Assembly: GCA_934463425.1 (NCBI GenBank)
Contig: CAKSJP010000004.1
Coordinates: 1-64,000, forward strand
Direction: 5' to 3'
Length of the DNA stretch: 64,000 bases
Source of the DNA: an uncultured Ruminococcus sp.
GTDB taxonomy: Bacteria; Bacillota; Clostridia; Oscillospirales; Ruminococcaceae
Part shown: piece by piece, positions 44,290 through 52,042 of the stretch
Numbering within the stretch: position 1 is the stretch's first letter
Layout of the letters: the number at the start of each line of letters is the position of its first letter
The notes under the pieces: model-generated
The model's database searches: none
The model's input: the letters and a program-made list of their open reading frames with translations, nothing else
What the model was told of the DNA's origin: nothing
Made by a program: the position numbers and the translations under genes

Positions 44290-44838
44290 ATGAAAAAGTT
44301 TGTATGTTCGATTTGCGGTTATGTATATGAAGGCGACTCTGCTCCGGCAACATGTCCCATCTGCGGCGCTCCGGCAGAAAAGTTCACAGAGCAGAAGGAA
44401 GACGGCATGGAGTGGGCTGACCAGCACGTTGTCGGCGTTGCAAAGGGCGTAGACGAAGAGATCGTACAGGGTCTGCGTGAGAACTTCAACGGCGAGTGCT
44501 CTGAGGTCGGCATGTATCTGGCAATGGCTCGCGTGGCATTCCGCGAGGGCTATCCGGAGATCGGTCTGTACTGGGAAAAGGCTGCCTATGAGGAAGCAGA
44601 GCACGCTGCAAAGTTTGCTGAAATGCTGGGCGAAGTTGTAACCGACTCCACCAAGAAGAATCTGGAGCTGCGCGTTGCTGCAGAAAACGGCGCATGTGCC
44701 GGCAAGAAGGCACTGGCTGCAAAGGCAAAGCAGCTGAACCTGGATGCTATCCACGACACCGTACACGAAATGGCAAAGGACGAGGCAAGACACGGCTGTG
44801 CATTTGCCGGCTTCCTGAAGCGTTACTTCAACGACTAA
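44290..44838 (+). CDS. Reverse rubrerythrin
   Basis: A 182-residue NADH-linked peroxide-scavenging protein of anaerobes. Unlike classical rubrerythrin the rubredoxin domain is at the N-terminus: C6, C9 (CSICG) and C22, C25 (CPICG). The diiron four-helix domain follows with [18 protein letters not shown] and DEARHGCAF as ligand motifs. This order is that of the oxygen-inducible reverse rubrerythrins of clostridia. GGAGG lies eight bases before the ATG. Monocistronic, with a perfect promoter and strong terminator, as expected for a highly expressed stress protein. Confidence 0.94.
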   Translation: MKKFVCSICGYVYEGDSAPATCPICGAPAEKFTEQKEDGMEWADQHVVGVAKGVDEEIVQGLRENFNGECSEVGMYLAMARVAFREGYPEIGLYWEKAAYEEAEHAAKFAEMLGEVVTDSTKKNLELRVAAENGACAGKKALAAKAKQLNLDAIHDTVHEMAKDEARHGCAFAGFLKRYFND

Positions 44839-44870
44839 GCTTCCACAAAGCCTGTCATAAACCACAAAAG

Positions 44871-44913
44871 AAAAGCGAACCGTTTCTGCATAGGCAGAGC
44901 GGTTCGCTTTTTT
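44871..44913 (+). terminator. Terminator after the rubrerythrin gene
   Basis: AAAAGCGAACCG and CGGTTCGCTTTTTT pair over 12 bases. Confidence 0.9.
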
Positions 44914-44924
44914 GCTTCATACGA

Positions 44925-44958
44925 CAAAAAGACTGCCTGCAGTTTTGTGCAGACAGTC
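44925..44958 (-). terminator. Terminator after the Wzz-like gene
   Basis: Minus strand GACTGTCTGCA, loop CAAAAC, TGCAGGCAGTC, TTTTTG. Confidence 0.88.
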
Positions 44959-44992
44959 TCGTCGATACAATTATTGTTTTGCGCAGAGACAC

Positions 44993-46543
44993 TTAGTCCT
45001 TTTCGCTTGCGGCATCTGCTTCGGTCTCAGCCGCTTTTGCAGCTTCCTCTGCCTCTTCTGCTTCTTCTGCAGCAACGGCAATGGCATTTCTGCGGTAAGA
45101 AACCATAAAGGCACGAACCACTGCGAATACCAGATATGCCACGAACAGCAGTGCTTCTGCAATCAGCAGCGGACGCATCATATTGGAAATGGCGTTAGAC
45201 ATGGCATTAGAAATGCTGCCGCTTGCCGGAACCAGAATGCTGTAGGAATTTGCATAGGATGCAGTCTCAAAGAAGTCATCCGCAGTTGCATTGACATCGT
45301 CAACCAGCTTGTTCAGCTTTTCGCAGACGGTCTGCATATCTGCATCCACCTTTTCCTGCTCCTTCTTGGTGCCGACAGAGCCCTTGTTCAGCCGGTCCAG
45401 ACGTGTCTGATAGTCGTTGATCTGCTGCTGATAGGACGAAACGCTGCTCTGTGCGTCTGTCTTTTGGGTAATCAGATCATCGTATGCCTCAGACGGCTGG
45501 GTCAGTGCGGAGCTGGAGGTGGCATCTGCACCTGCCATTACCACCATGGAATCCTTCTGGTAGTTGTTGATGGAGTCGGTGATGGATGCCAGCTTTTCCT
45601 GTGCGCTGGTCAGGTTGCGGCTCAGGGTATCGATGCGGTACTGATAATAGGTTTGGAGTGCATCCTTGTCCTTTGTGACATTCTTGCCCAGAACATAGGA
45701 GGACAGACTCGCATAATCCACTGAACGCATGGTGCTGATCGATTCGCTGAGGTCAGAGAAGGTATAGCCGGTCTCGCTGGAGCGGAACCGTGTCTTGTCG
45801 TTGGTGGACAGAGTGGAAACGTAGTTCTGCAGTCCGTTCAGGGTGCTGGAGAACACATCCAGTGCCTGTGCGTAGTCATAGGTGGTATAATCCACAGTTG
45901 TCAGCGCATCACCCAGGGCATCGTTATAGCCGTAGGTGCGCATGAAATAGGTCTTGTAGTTGCTCAGCATGGTGTTCAGGAAATCTGCCGCCTGCGAACG
46001 GTTCATCGCGGTAGCGCCATAGGCAAACTGCACCTCGAAACGGGTCGGATAGTAGGAAACATCCATGATCTTCTGTGCCGCTTCAATGGAATTGGTGGAT
46101 TCAAAGATGCTCTGATAAGCCGTCAGCTTGTCGATGGTATCATCCGGAACAACGCCGGAAATGGTGATGCTGCTGCGGATCGTATCCGTCTTTGTGGAAT
46201 CCATGCCCAGATCGGTGAGTGTAGACTCGATGATGGACGGGGATTTCAGAGAATTGGCATCGAACTCATTGCCGCTGGGATCCAGGCCCTGTTCAATGCC
46301 GTCATAAGTAAAGCCCACCATGGCGGTCAGCGGGGCCGCCTTGCTGTTGGACAGCAGCATTGCGCCGCCGAACACAGCGCCGGCTGCAACCACGGCAATC
46401 AAAACCCAAAGCAGAAAATATTTTTTCAGCTGACGGAAAATGTCCAGCACCGGAATGGTGATGGTATCTTCCTCTTCCTGTACGTTCTGTACTGCCGCAA
46501 CTGTGATCAGCTCCGGCTTCTGTTCTGTACTCTTTTTACTCAT
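44993..46543 (-). CDS. Wzz/YveK-type polysaccharide chain-length determinant protein
   Basis: A 516-residue two-span membrane protein. The first transmembrane segment is at about residues 44-66 and the second at about 452-476. The extracytoplasmic domain is largely coiled coil (about 270-410). Length and two-span topology match chain-length determinant co-polymerases that pair with a tyrosine kinase; the kinase domain is absent here. The C-terminus is an Ala/Glu tail. No polysaccharide gene cluster is adjacent. Confidence 0.8.
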   Translation of the reverse strand: MSKKSTEQKPELITVAAVQNVQEEEDTITIPVLDIFRQLKKYFLLWVLIAVVAAGAVFGGAMLLSNSKAAPLTAMVGFTYDGIEQGLDPSGNEFDANSLKSPSIIESTLTDLGMDSTKTDTIRSSITISGVVPDDTIDKLTAYQSIFESTNSIEAAQKIMDVSYYPTRFEVQFAYGATAMNRSQAADFLNTMLSNYKTYFMRTYGYNDALGDALTTVDYTTYDYAQALDVFSSTLNGLQNYVSTLSTNDKTRFRSSETGYTFSDLSESISTMRSVDYASLSSYVLGKNVTKDKDALQTYYQYRIDTLSRNLTSAQEKLASITDSINNYQKDSMVVMAGADATSSSALTQPSEAYDDLITQKTDAQSSVSSYQQQINDYQTRLDRLNKGSVGTKKEQEKVDADMQTVCEKLNKLVDDVNATADDFFETASYANSYSILVPASGSISNAMSNAISNMMRPLLIAEALLFVAYLVFAVVRAFMVSYRRNAIAVAAEEAEEAEEAAKAAETEADAASEKD

Positions 46544-46617
46544 TCGTAACTACTCCTAATACTGATTCAGATAATTTCGGATTTGAGAAGGGTCACTTCT
46601 AAAAACTTCTACATTTT

Positions 46618-46646
46618 ATTATAACACATTTCAAACCCGCTGTAAA
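46618..46646 (-). promoter_or_regulatory. Promoter of the Wzz-like gene
   Basis: Minus strand TTTACA (46641-46646), 17 bases, TATAAT (46618-46623). Confidence 0.75.
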
Positions 46647-46742
46647 CCGGATATTTTTTCAAAAAAGCCCCCGGCATTCCCGAAAAAAACAGCATTTTTC
46701 ACAAATCCCAAAAGCATTACACCAAAAGCCCCGGTTTCCGCT

Positions 46743-46772
46743 TTGACAGCTTTTCCGGAAATGTGCTATAAT
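46743..46772 (+). promoter_or_regulatory. Promoter of the GIY-YIG gene
   Basis: TTGACA (46743-46748), 18 bases, TATAAT (46767-46772), 34 bases before the ATG. Confidence 0.8.
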
Positions 46773-46806
46773 ACCTGTGACATTTCCGGATTGAAAGGAC
46801 TTCAGC

Positions 46807-47160
46807 ATGACATACTATATTTATGTGCTCCAGTGCGCCGGCGGCACGCTGTACACCGGCATCACCCCGGAGCTGCAAAAACGCATGCGCCAGCACTGCG
46901 GCGAGCTGGCAGGCGGCGCAAAGTATACCCGCAGCCATCCCCCGGAGGCACTGCTCCAGGTGTGGCAGACCGACGGGCACACTGCCGCCGCCCGGTTTGA
47001 ATACGCCTTTAAGGGACTTTCCCGGCAGAAAAAGCTCGCGCTCCTGGAAGCGCCGACGCAGTGGCAGGCGTTTCTGCCGGAGCTGTGCGAAGCCGGCAGC
47101 TATCTTCCGGCAGCCCACGGCACACTGGAAAGCTATCTGAAACAGCACAAAGAAAAGTGA
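46807..47160 (+). CDS. GIY-YIG family nuclease (UPF0213-like)
   Basis: A 117-residue single-domain protein. YYIYVLQCAGGTLYTGIT is the GIY-YIG core, followed by conserved R in LQKRMRQH and the catalytic Glu in ARFEYAFKG. Small free-standing GIY-YIG proteins (YhbQ type) are widespread, with a possible DNA repair role. AAAGGACTTCAGC precedes the ATG. Confidence 0.9.
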   Translation: MTYYIYVLQCAGGTLYTGITPELQKRMRQHCGELAGGAKYTRSHPPEALLQVWQTDGHTAAARFEYAFKGLSRQKKLALLEAPTQWQAFLPELCEAGSYLPAAHGTLESYLKQHKEK

Positions 47161-47170
47161 CCGCGCCGGG

Positions 47171-47689
47171 TCACTTTTTTCGTTGATACTGTAATTCCTC
47201 CGGCAAAAAGCCCTTTCTGTCCAGGACATAGGTCACCCAGACCACCGCCATGGGCAGGAGATTCCACGCAGCCAGAAAAGCCGTCTGTCCCCAGGAGAGC
47301 GAGGACGCCGTCACATCCTTGCTGCAAAGGTTGCACAGCTGCAAAAAAGGTGCGTCCAGCAGCTTGTACCAGCGATACCAGAGATCCGGCAGAACGCCGG
47401 CTCTGGCGAGCAGCAGCGAGATGCCCAGAAGCAGAAAGGGCAGTCCTGCCGCAATGCTGTAAAACAGCTGCAGCCCCAGGGTATTTTCCCGTTTCTGATG
47501 CCGGTCTGCACCGGAGCGGTTCAGGGCATAGTTGACACAGACGCAGACCAGCACCGCAATGGTGCAGATGCAGCTGATCAGACGAAACAGTCCGCCGCCT
47601 ACCGCAGAAAGCGTTACCGCCAGAAACAGGCACAGCGCCTCTGCGAACAGGTAATTCCCCAATCCTTTGGCAAAATTTTTGATATCCAT
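47171..47689 (-). CDS. Four-span integral membrane protein, function unknown
   Basis: A 172-residue protein with four hydrophobic segments (about 14-34, 37-55, 75-97, 132-152) and a basic C-terminus (YQRKK). Not recognised. AGAGGAAAAAT precedes the ATG. Convergent with the GIY-YIG gene, only 10 bases apart, with no clear terminator between them. Confidence 0.75.
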   Translation of the reverse strand: MDIKNFAKGLGNYLFAEALCLFLAVTLSAVGGGLFRLISCICTIAVLVCVCVNYALNRSGADRHQKRENTLGLQLFYSIAAGLPFLLLGISLLLARAGVLPDLWYRWYKLLDAPFLQLCNLCSKDVTASSLSWGQTAFLAAWNLLPMAVVWVTYVLDRKGFLPEELQYQRKK

Positions 47690-47836
47690 ATTTTTCCTCT
47701 TTCGGAAGTATTTTTTTCAGGCAGCACCACGCATGCTTTGTACGGTGCTGCCCGTATATTTTCCGGTTCGGCGGAGACAATATTCCTGTGTTCTGCAGCA
47801 CTTTGCAGAACCATTTCAAAAAAGGAGGTCGAACCC

Positions 47837-48268
47837 ATGTCTCCGCAGGAACAGCATGTACTCGATGCATTTTATAAAAACGCTCTTATGGGCGCAGATG
47901 CGACCAGCGCCATTCTTCCCAAGGCAGACCATCCGGCGCTGCGGCAGGAGCTTTGCAAGCAGCTGGAATTTTATCAGTCCCGCAAGGACGAGATCCGCAG
48001 CCAGATGCAGCAGGCGCATATACAGCCGGCACCGCAAAGTGATATGGCAAAATTCTGGGCAAAAACCAGTATCCAGCTCCACTGTCTGGGCGGTGCGCCG
48101 TCCGGTGAGATCGCAAAGCTGATGCTCAAGGGCACAAACACCGGCGTCATTCAGCTCACCGAGGTGCTCCACAGCAACCCGGACATTTCGGAGCGGCTGA
48201 TGCACCAGGGAAAAGCATTCGTCCGTCACGAAGAGGCGTACATGGAACGCCTCAGAGCTTATTTATAA
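47837..48268 (+). CDS. Helical protein of unknown function, 143 residues
   Basis: Begins MSPQEQHVLDAFYKNALMGADATSAILP and appears all-helical with amphipathic segments at about 2-28, 35-65, 80-95 and 100-140: a pattern like a ferritin-type or DUF2383-type helical bundle, without visible metal ligands. AAAGGAGG precedes the ATG. The 56-residue gene follows after 11 bases. Confidence 0.75.
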   Translation: MSPQEQHVLDAFYKNALMGADATSAILPKADHPALRQELCKQLEFYQSRKDEIRSQMQQAHIQPAPQSDMAKFWAKTSIQLHCLGGAPSGEIAKLMLKGTNTGVIQLTEVLHSNPDISERLMHQGKAFVRHEEAYMERLRAYL

Positions 48269-48279
48269 GAGGTGAGACC

Positions 48280-48450
48280 ATGAATCCCGAAGAAGAGAAA
48301 GCCAGACAGAGCGCAGAAGCCGAAATGAAGATCTATACGCCCCACCGGGTGATCCAGGAGAAATGCGACAACATCGCATTCGACAACGCGCCGGTACGCA
48401 TCTACGAGCGGCCGTATCACCCCAACCAGCCCACATCTCCCCTGGGCTGA
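48280..48450 (+). CDS. Small protein, 56 residues
   Basis: Begins MNPEEEKARQSAEAEMKIYTP, an acidic helix, followed by a Pro/Tyr-rich tail (YERPYHPNQPTSPLG). AGAGGTGAG lies before the ATG. Cotranscribed with the 143-residue protein. A palindrome CCGGATGC/GCATCCGG follows at 48469-48480, without a T run. Confidence 0.7.
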   Translation: MNPEEEKARQSAEAEMKIYTPHRVIQEKCDNIAFDNAPVRIYERPYHPNQPTSPLG

Positions 48451-48507
48451 GCCAAGCATCCGGATGCCCAGCGCATCCGGTACATAGGAATTTTCATTAC
48501 GGCAAAG

Positions 48508-48924
48508 TCAGACAGGCTTGTGCTTTTTGGCGCAGTCCGCGCACAGCCCGTACAGCACCGTTTTGGTATGGTCGATCACAAAGCCGTGATGCTCCAGCAG
48601 GTGCTCGCCCAGCTGGCTGAGATAATCACAGCTGACATGAAACAGTCTGCCGCAGTCTGTGCATTTCAGGTGAAAGTGATCCTGGCAGGCATGGGACTCG
48701 CCGGAGAGGAACTGATAGCAGGCGCTGCTCTTGCCGTCCAGCACATACTTTCGCACCACGCCCTCTTCCACAAGCTGCTCCAGTGTCCGATAGACCGTCG
48801 CCGTCCCCACCGGTGTGGCATTGTCCTGCAAATGGCGCACCAGCTCCGCCACGGTGATGTGGCTGCCGCCGCTGTTCTGCAAAAATGCCAGGATATATTC
48901 CCGCTGCTTCGTCTTGTATGCCAT
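48508..48924 (-). CDS. Fur-family metalloregulator
   Basis: A 138-residue winged-helix regulator. The DNA-binding part includes VTIAELVRHL-type helix and VGTATVYRTLEQL. The metal site carries HFHLKCTDCGRLFHV and a C-terminal CADC, together a structural CxxC...CxxC zinc site. Zur or PerR type cannot be decided from the sequence. The start at 48924 is chosen because the family begins KQREYILAFL; upstream is a hairpin reading on the other strand. Confidence 0.9.
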   Translation of the reverse strand: MAYKTKQREYILAFLQNSGGSHITVAELVRHLQDNATPVGTATVYRTLEQLVEEGVVRKYVLDGKSSACYQFLSGESHACQDHFHLKCTDCGRLFHVSCDYLSQLGEHLLEHHGFVIDHTKTVLYGLCADCAKKHKPV

Positions 48925-48974
48925 GATATTCCGATCGTCCTTCCAACACCGGGCATCATTTCCCGGGCAATCCA

Positions 48975-49027
48975 AATTGCCGCAGCCGACACCCTTTCCG
49001 GCATCCTTGCTGCGGCAATTGTTTTTT
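48975..49027 (+). terminator. Strong plus-strand terminator upstream of the Fur-family gene
   Basis: AATTGCCGCAGC (48975-48986) and GCTGCGGCAATT (49009-49020) are perfectly complementary, followed by G and TTTTTT. No plus-strand gene ends nearby (nearest stop 48450); the Fur-family gene lies between on the opposite strand. Confidence 0.75.
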
Positions 49028-49075
49028 CTATTACAGAGTTCCCTGCGCATCCAGACATGTGACAGAATGCGTCAG

Positions 49076-49249
49076 CAGGGTCTTAGAACCTGTCTTCATA
49101 AGAAATATGTGTGGATTTTCGAGCATAATTTTGTTGCAGACAAGGCAAAAATACGCAGGCGGGCTGTCGCCCGGCAAGTGTTTTTCACGCAGTATGCAGC
49201 AAAATTTGCCGAAAAGACACGGGTATACGCTTGTGAAGACAGGGTCTTA
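49076..49249. mobile_element. MITE-like palindromic insertion, about 155 bases, with 10-base direct repeats
   Basis: CAGGGTCTTA occurs at 49076-49085 and 49240-49249, flanking a segment that begins GAACCTGTCTTCATAAG and ends CTTGTGAAGA: imperfect inverted ends. The interior is also palindromic: TTTTCGAGCATAATTTTG on the left is echoed by CAAAATTTGCCGAAAA on the right. No coding capacity. The right repeat contains the stop codon of the cyclophilin gene. No transposase for it is present in the window. Confidence 0.7.
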
Positions 49250-49720
49250 TTCCTCGATGGTGACCTTCTTCATGATCTGGGGTTCCAGGGGCTTGTCGCT
49301 GAAATCCGTCTGCACCGACGCGATCTCATCCACAACGTCCATGCCCTCTACCACCTTGCCGAATGCTGCATACTGACCGTCCAGATGCGGTGCATCCTCG
49401 TGCATGATAAAGAACTGCGAGCCGGCAGAGTTCGGGTTCATGGCGCGTGCCATGGACAGCACGCCGCGGGTGTGCTTCAGGTCGTTCTGGACACCGTTTG
49501 CGGCGAACTCACCCTTGATGTTCCAGCCCGGGCCGCCTGTGCCCGTACCGTTCGGACAGCCGCCCTGGATCATAAAGCCGGGAATGACCCGGTGAAAGGT
49601 CAGGCCGTCATAAAAGCCCTGCTTCACCAGCTTTTCAAAGTTTTCACAGGAGATCGGGGCGATCTCCGGATACAGCTCGATCTTGATCTTCTTGCCGTTT
49701 GCCATTTCAATGACTACCAT
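49247..49720 (-). CDS. Cyclophilin-type peptidyl-prolyl isomerase
   Basis: A 157-residue cytoplasmic cyclophilin that catalyses proline cis-trans isomerisation. FHRVIPGFMIQGG contains the catalytic arginine; QFFIMHEDAPHLDGQYAAFG completes the active site. The start at 49720 (VVIEMANGKK) has AGGAAAC nine bases upstream. The stop codon TAA is inside the right direct repeat of the MITE-like element, so the protein is intact. Promoter at 49792-49820. Confidence 0.94.
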   Translation of the reverse strand: MVVIEMANGKKIKIELYPEIAPISCENFEKLVKQGFYDGLTFHRVIPGFMIQGGCPNGTGTGGPGWNIKGEFAANGVQNDLKHTRGVLSMARAMNPNSAGSQFFIMHEDAPHLDGQYAAFGKVVEGMDVVDEIASVQTDFSDKPLEPQIMKKVTIEE

Positions 49721-49791
49721 AAGTCGTTTCCTCACATCATCAAATATTTCCGGAGACGGCGAAAAATGCTGCCGCCCTCTGGGATATTTCT

Positions 49792-49820
49792 ATTGTAGCA
49801 CAAAACGCCGCAAAATGCAA
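49792..49820 (-). promoter_or_regulatory. Promoter of the cyclophilin gene
   Basis: Minus strand TTGCAT (49815-49820), 17 bases, TACAAT (49792-49797). Confidence 0.7.
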
Positions 49821-49866
49821 GGGAGAATATGCAGACGGCACAAATCCGTTTTTCCGGAAAGGCTTC

Positions 49867-49998
49867 TTAAATTCCCCGGAGGGTCGTCGGCAGCACCAGA
49901 CTGCTGTCCATATGCATCTTGTTCAACATATACAGAGTCACCGCCATCACTGCCCAGATCGCCGCAGTCTGAATGGTATAAAAAAGAATTTTCTTCAT
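49867..49998 (-). CDS. Single-span membrane peptide, 43 residues
   Basis: Begins MKKILFYTIQTAAIWAVMAV, one hydrophobic helix (residues about 4-24), then a polar tail HMDSSLVLPTTLRGI. AAGGAAG lies nine bases before the ATG. It has its own promoter at 50079-50107 and a leader of about 80 bases. No similarity is recognised. The remainder of the gap to 50414 holds two divergent promoters and nothing else I can identify. Confidence 0.6.
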   Translation of the reverse strand: MKKILFYTIQTAAIWAVMAVTLYMLNKMHMDSSLVLPTTLRGI

Positions 49999-50078
49999 CG
50001 AAAGCATCTTCCTTTCAACGCATTAAAATAATCCAGCATGCGTATTTCGTCCCCGCATGTCAATGGCTGTCATTTATC

Positions 50079-50107
50079 ATTATACACAAGAACTGTCAAA
50101 AATGCAA
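50079..50107 (-). promoter_or_regulatory. Promoter of the 43-residue peptide gene
   Basis: Minus strand TTGCAT (50102-50107), 17 bases, TATAAT (50079-50084). Confidence 0.7.
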
Positions 50108-50300
50108 TGCCTTTTTGTGAATTGTAATTAAATTGTAAGCAATGGCAATGCCGTCCCCAAAATATGCATTTTCTGCAGTTTGCGCAATTTTGCCGGAGAA
50201 TGCATCATGTTTTTTCAAGTCTGTTGCAAAAGCATAAATACCGCCGAAAAACCGCCAACTTTTCTAAATTACAGCGTGGTTTCTCGTATAAAATCCCATA

Positions 50301-50329
50301 TTTACAAACAGGACGGTTTGTGGTATGAT
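50301..50329 (+). promoter_or_regulatory. Promoter of the cytidylate kinase-like gene
   Basis: TTTACA (50301-50306), 17 bases, TATGAT (50324-50329). Confidence 0.75.
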
Positions 50330-50413
50330 GAATGTAGGCGCAATATCATGATATTTTGGGCAGCACCGCAAAAAACTGTGCGGTTTCGCTCGTGAAAGAA
50401 AAGGGGTCTTATT

Positions 50414-51040
50414 ATGCAGAATTATGTGATTACAATTACACGGCAGTTCGGCAGCAGAGGCCGGGACATTGGCATTGCCGCAGCGAAAAAGCTGGGCATC
50501 CCCCTGTATGACAGAAACGTGCTGGAAAAAGAGGCAGAAGAGATCGACAGCACCCTGCACTCTCTGGTGGAATTCAGCAAAAACGGCATGAGCACCTCCG
50601 GCTATTATAAGATGGCATATCCTCTGGGCATCGGCAGTGCGCTGAAAAAAGACCGGATGTTCGAGGTACAGAGCAAGTTAGTCCTGGAGCATGCCGAAAA
50701 GGAAAGCTGCGTCATCATCGGACGCTGTGCCGACTATCTCCTGCGGGAACGGGAAAATGTTGTCCGCTGCTATATCTTTGCCCCGTACCAGGCGCGCATC
50801 CGCAACAGTATCATGACACTGGGGCTGGCAAATGCAGAGCCTCAGCGGATCATCGAAGAGGTAGACAAGGCGCGTGCGGAATACTACCGTTCGCACACCG
50901 GCTGTGAGGTGAACAACACCCGCTACCGTGATCTTTTCCTGAACAGCAACCTGCTCGGGGTAGAGGGCACAGCAGACCTCATTGTGGATGCCGCCCGGAG
51001 AAAGTTCGGACTGGCAGAGACACCGGCAGAAGAGGCGTAA
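50414..51040 (+). CDS. Cytidylate kinase-like P-loop protein
   Basis: A 208-residue protein of the cytidylate kinase-like (Cytidylate_kin2) family. ITITRQFGSRGRDIGIAAAKKLG is the modified P-loop, followed by VIIGRCADYLLRE and Arg/Lys-rich lid residues. Its substrate is not established; canonical CMP kinase is shorter in linkage with rpsA or ispH, which are absent here. AAGGGGTC precedes the ATG. First of a plus-strand run ending at mreB. Confidence 0.86.
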   Translation: MQNYVITITRQFGSRGRDIGIAAAKKLGIPLYDRNVLEKEAEEIDSTLHSLVEFSKNGMSTSGYYKMAYPLGIGSALKKDRMFEVQSKLVLEHAEKESCVIIGRCADYLLRERENVVRCYIFAPYQARIRNSIMTLGLANAEPQRIIEEVDKARAEYYRSHTGCEVNNTRYRDLFLNSNLLGVEGTADLIVDAARRKFGLAETPAEEA

Positions 51041-51085
51041 CCCTTTCCCCTGTTCCTGCATACCTTGTGATTGAGGTGATGCGTG

Positions 51086-51580
51086 ATGGAACAATTCCGC
51101 AGAAGTGTGTGGATCGGATTTGTCTGGAGCATCGTTTTCGGAACGGTGCTCCATTTTTTATACGGCTGGACGGGCGAAAACCGCGTTGTCGGGCTGTATG
51201 CCGCCGTGAGCGAAAGTACCTGGGAGCATCTGAAGCTGCTGTTCTTTCCGGTGCTCGCCTATACCGTCTGGGAGTACATCTGGACGGGACACCGATGGAA
51301 GGGCTATGTCCTGGTGCGGGCAAAGGGCGCGCTCTGGGGCATGCTCACCATCACGGCGCTGTTTTACACCTATACCGGCATCTGCGGCAGGCACTGGCTC
51401 TGGGCGGATATCCTCACCTTTGTGCTGGGCGCTGCCGTCACTGCCGGCTATACCTGGAAGCAAGCGCCCCGGGCAAAGGGCAGCGATCTGGCGGGCATCC
51501 TGCTGTTTGCCGCGGCTGCGGTCTCTTTCGGCGTTTTCAGTTTATATCCGCCCGCGGCAGGGATCTTTGCGATCCCGTAA
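51086..51580 (+). CDS. Integral membrane protein (DUF6512-like)
   Basis: A 164-residue protein with five hydrophobic segments. SESTWEHLKLLFFPVLAYTVWEY is the conserved motif of a small family of unknown function. The start may be ATG 51086 or GTG 51083; GAGGTGA precedes both. It lies 45 bases after the kinase-like gene. Confidence 0.78.
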   Translation: MEQFRRSVWIGFVWSIVFGTVLHFLYGWTGENRVVGLYAAVSESTWEHLKLLFFPVLAYTVWEYIWTGHRWKGYVLVRAKGALWGMLTITALFYTYTGICGRHWLWADILTFVLGAAVTAGYTWKQAPRAKGSDLAGILLFAAAAVSFGVFSLYPPAAGIFAIP

Positions 51581-51593
51581 GGAGGGATTTGAG

Positions 51594-51971
51594 ATGAACG
51601 GATGGATCTGTCTGCTGCTGTTCGGGATGCTGGCGGTGACGGTGCTGGCGGCTGTGGGGCTGTGCCGCCGGCTGTTTTCCCACGAGCTGCCGGAGCATAT
51701 GACAACACTGGTGCTGCTGGAAGATCCGGCGAAGTGGGAACAGCAGAGCGCCGCCCTCGCCGCCCAGATCGTCTGGACAGACCGGGACATGGTGCGCACC
51801 GTCTGGCTGGTGGATGCCACGCCGGAGCACAGCTTGGCGCAGGTCTGCGAGGCGTTTTGCAGACGGCACCGAGACTTTCACTGCTGCCATTTGTCAGAAG
51901 CGGCGAAAATTTTTGGAAGCTTTTCGGAATCCGAAAAAAATCATTGCAATTTGTCGAAAAAACAGGTATAA
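51594..51971 (+). CDS. Small protein with N-terminal membrane anchor, 125 residues
   Basis: Starts MNGWICLLLFGMLAVTVLAAVGLC (membrane anchor), followed by a soluble part with a Rossmann-like beginning (MTTLVLLEDPAKWEQQ) and Cys/His residues (CEAFCRRHRDFHCCH). Not recognised. GGAGGGA precedes the ATG. Lies between the DUF6512-like gene and recD2 in a likely operon. Confidence 0.7.
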   Translation: MNGWICLLLFGMLAVTVLAAVGLCRRLFSHELPEHMTTLVLLEDPAKWEQQSAALAAQIVWTDRDMVRTVWLVDATPEHSLAQVCEAFCRRHRDFHCCHLSEAAKIFGSFSESEKNHCNLSKKQV

Positions 51972-52042
51972 TAAAAAGGAGCGTGTGTTCCCGCATATGG
52001 CAGGAAGCAGGCGCATCATTTCCGGCAAGGGAGGAAACCGCA

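Noticed and set aside
44170..44865. Minus-strand frame over the rubrerythrin gene
   Set aside because: Antisense of a gene with complete iron-binding motifs and a perfect promoter.
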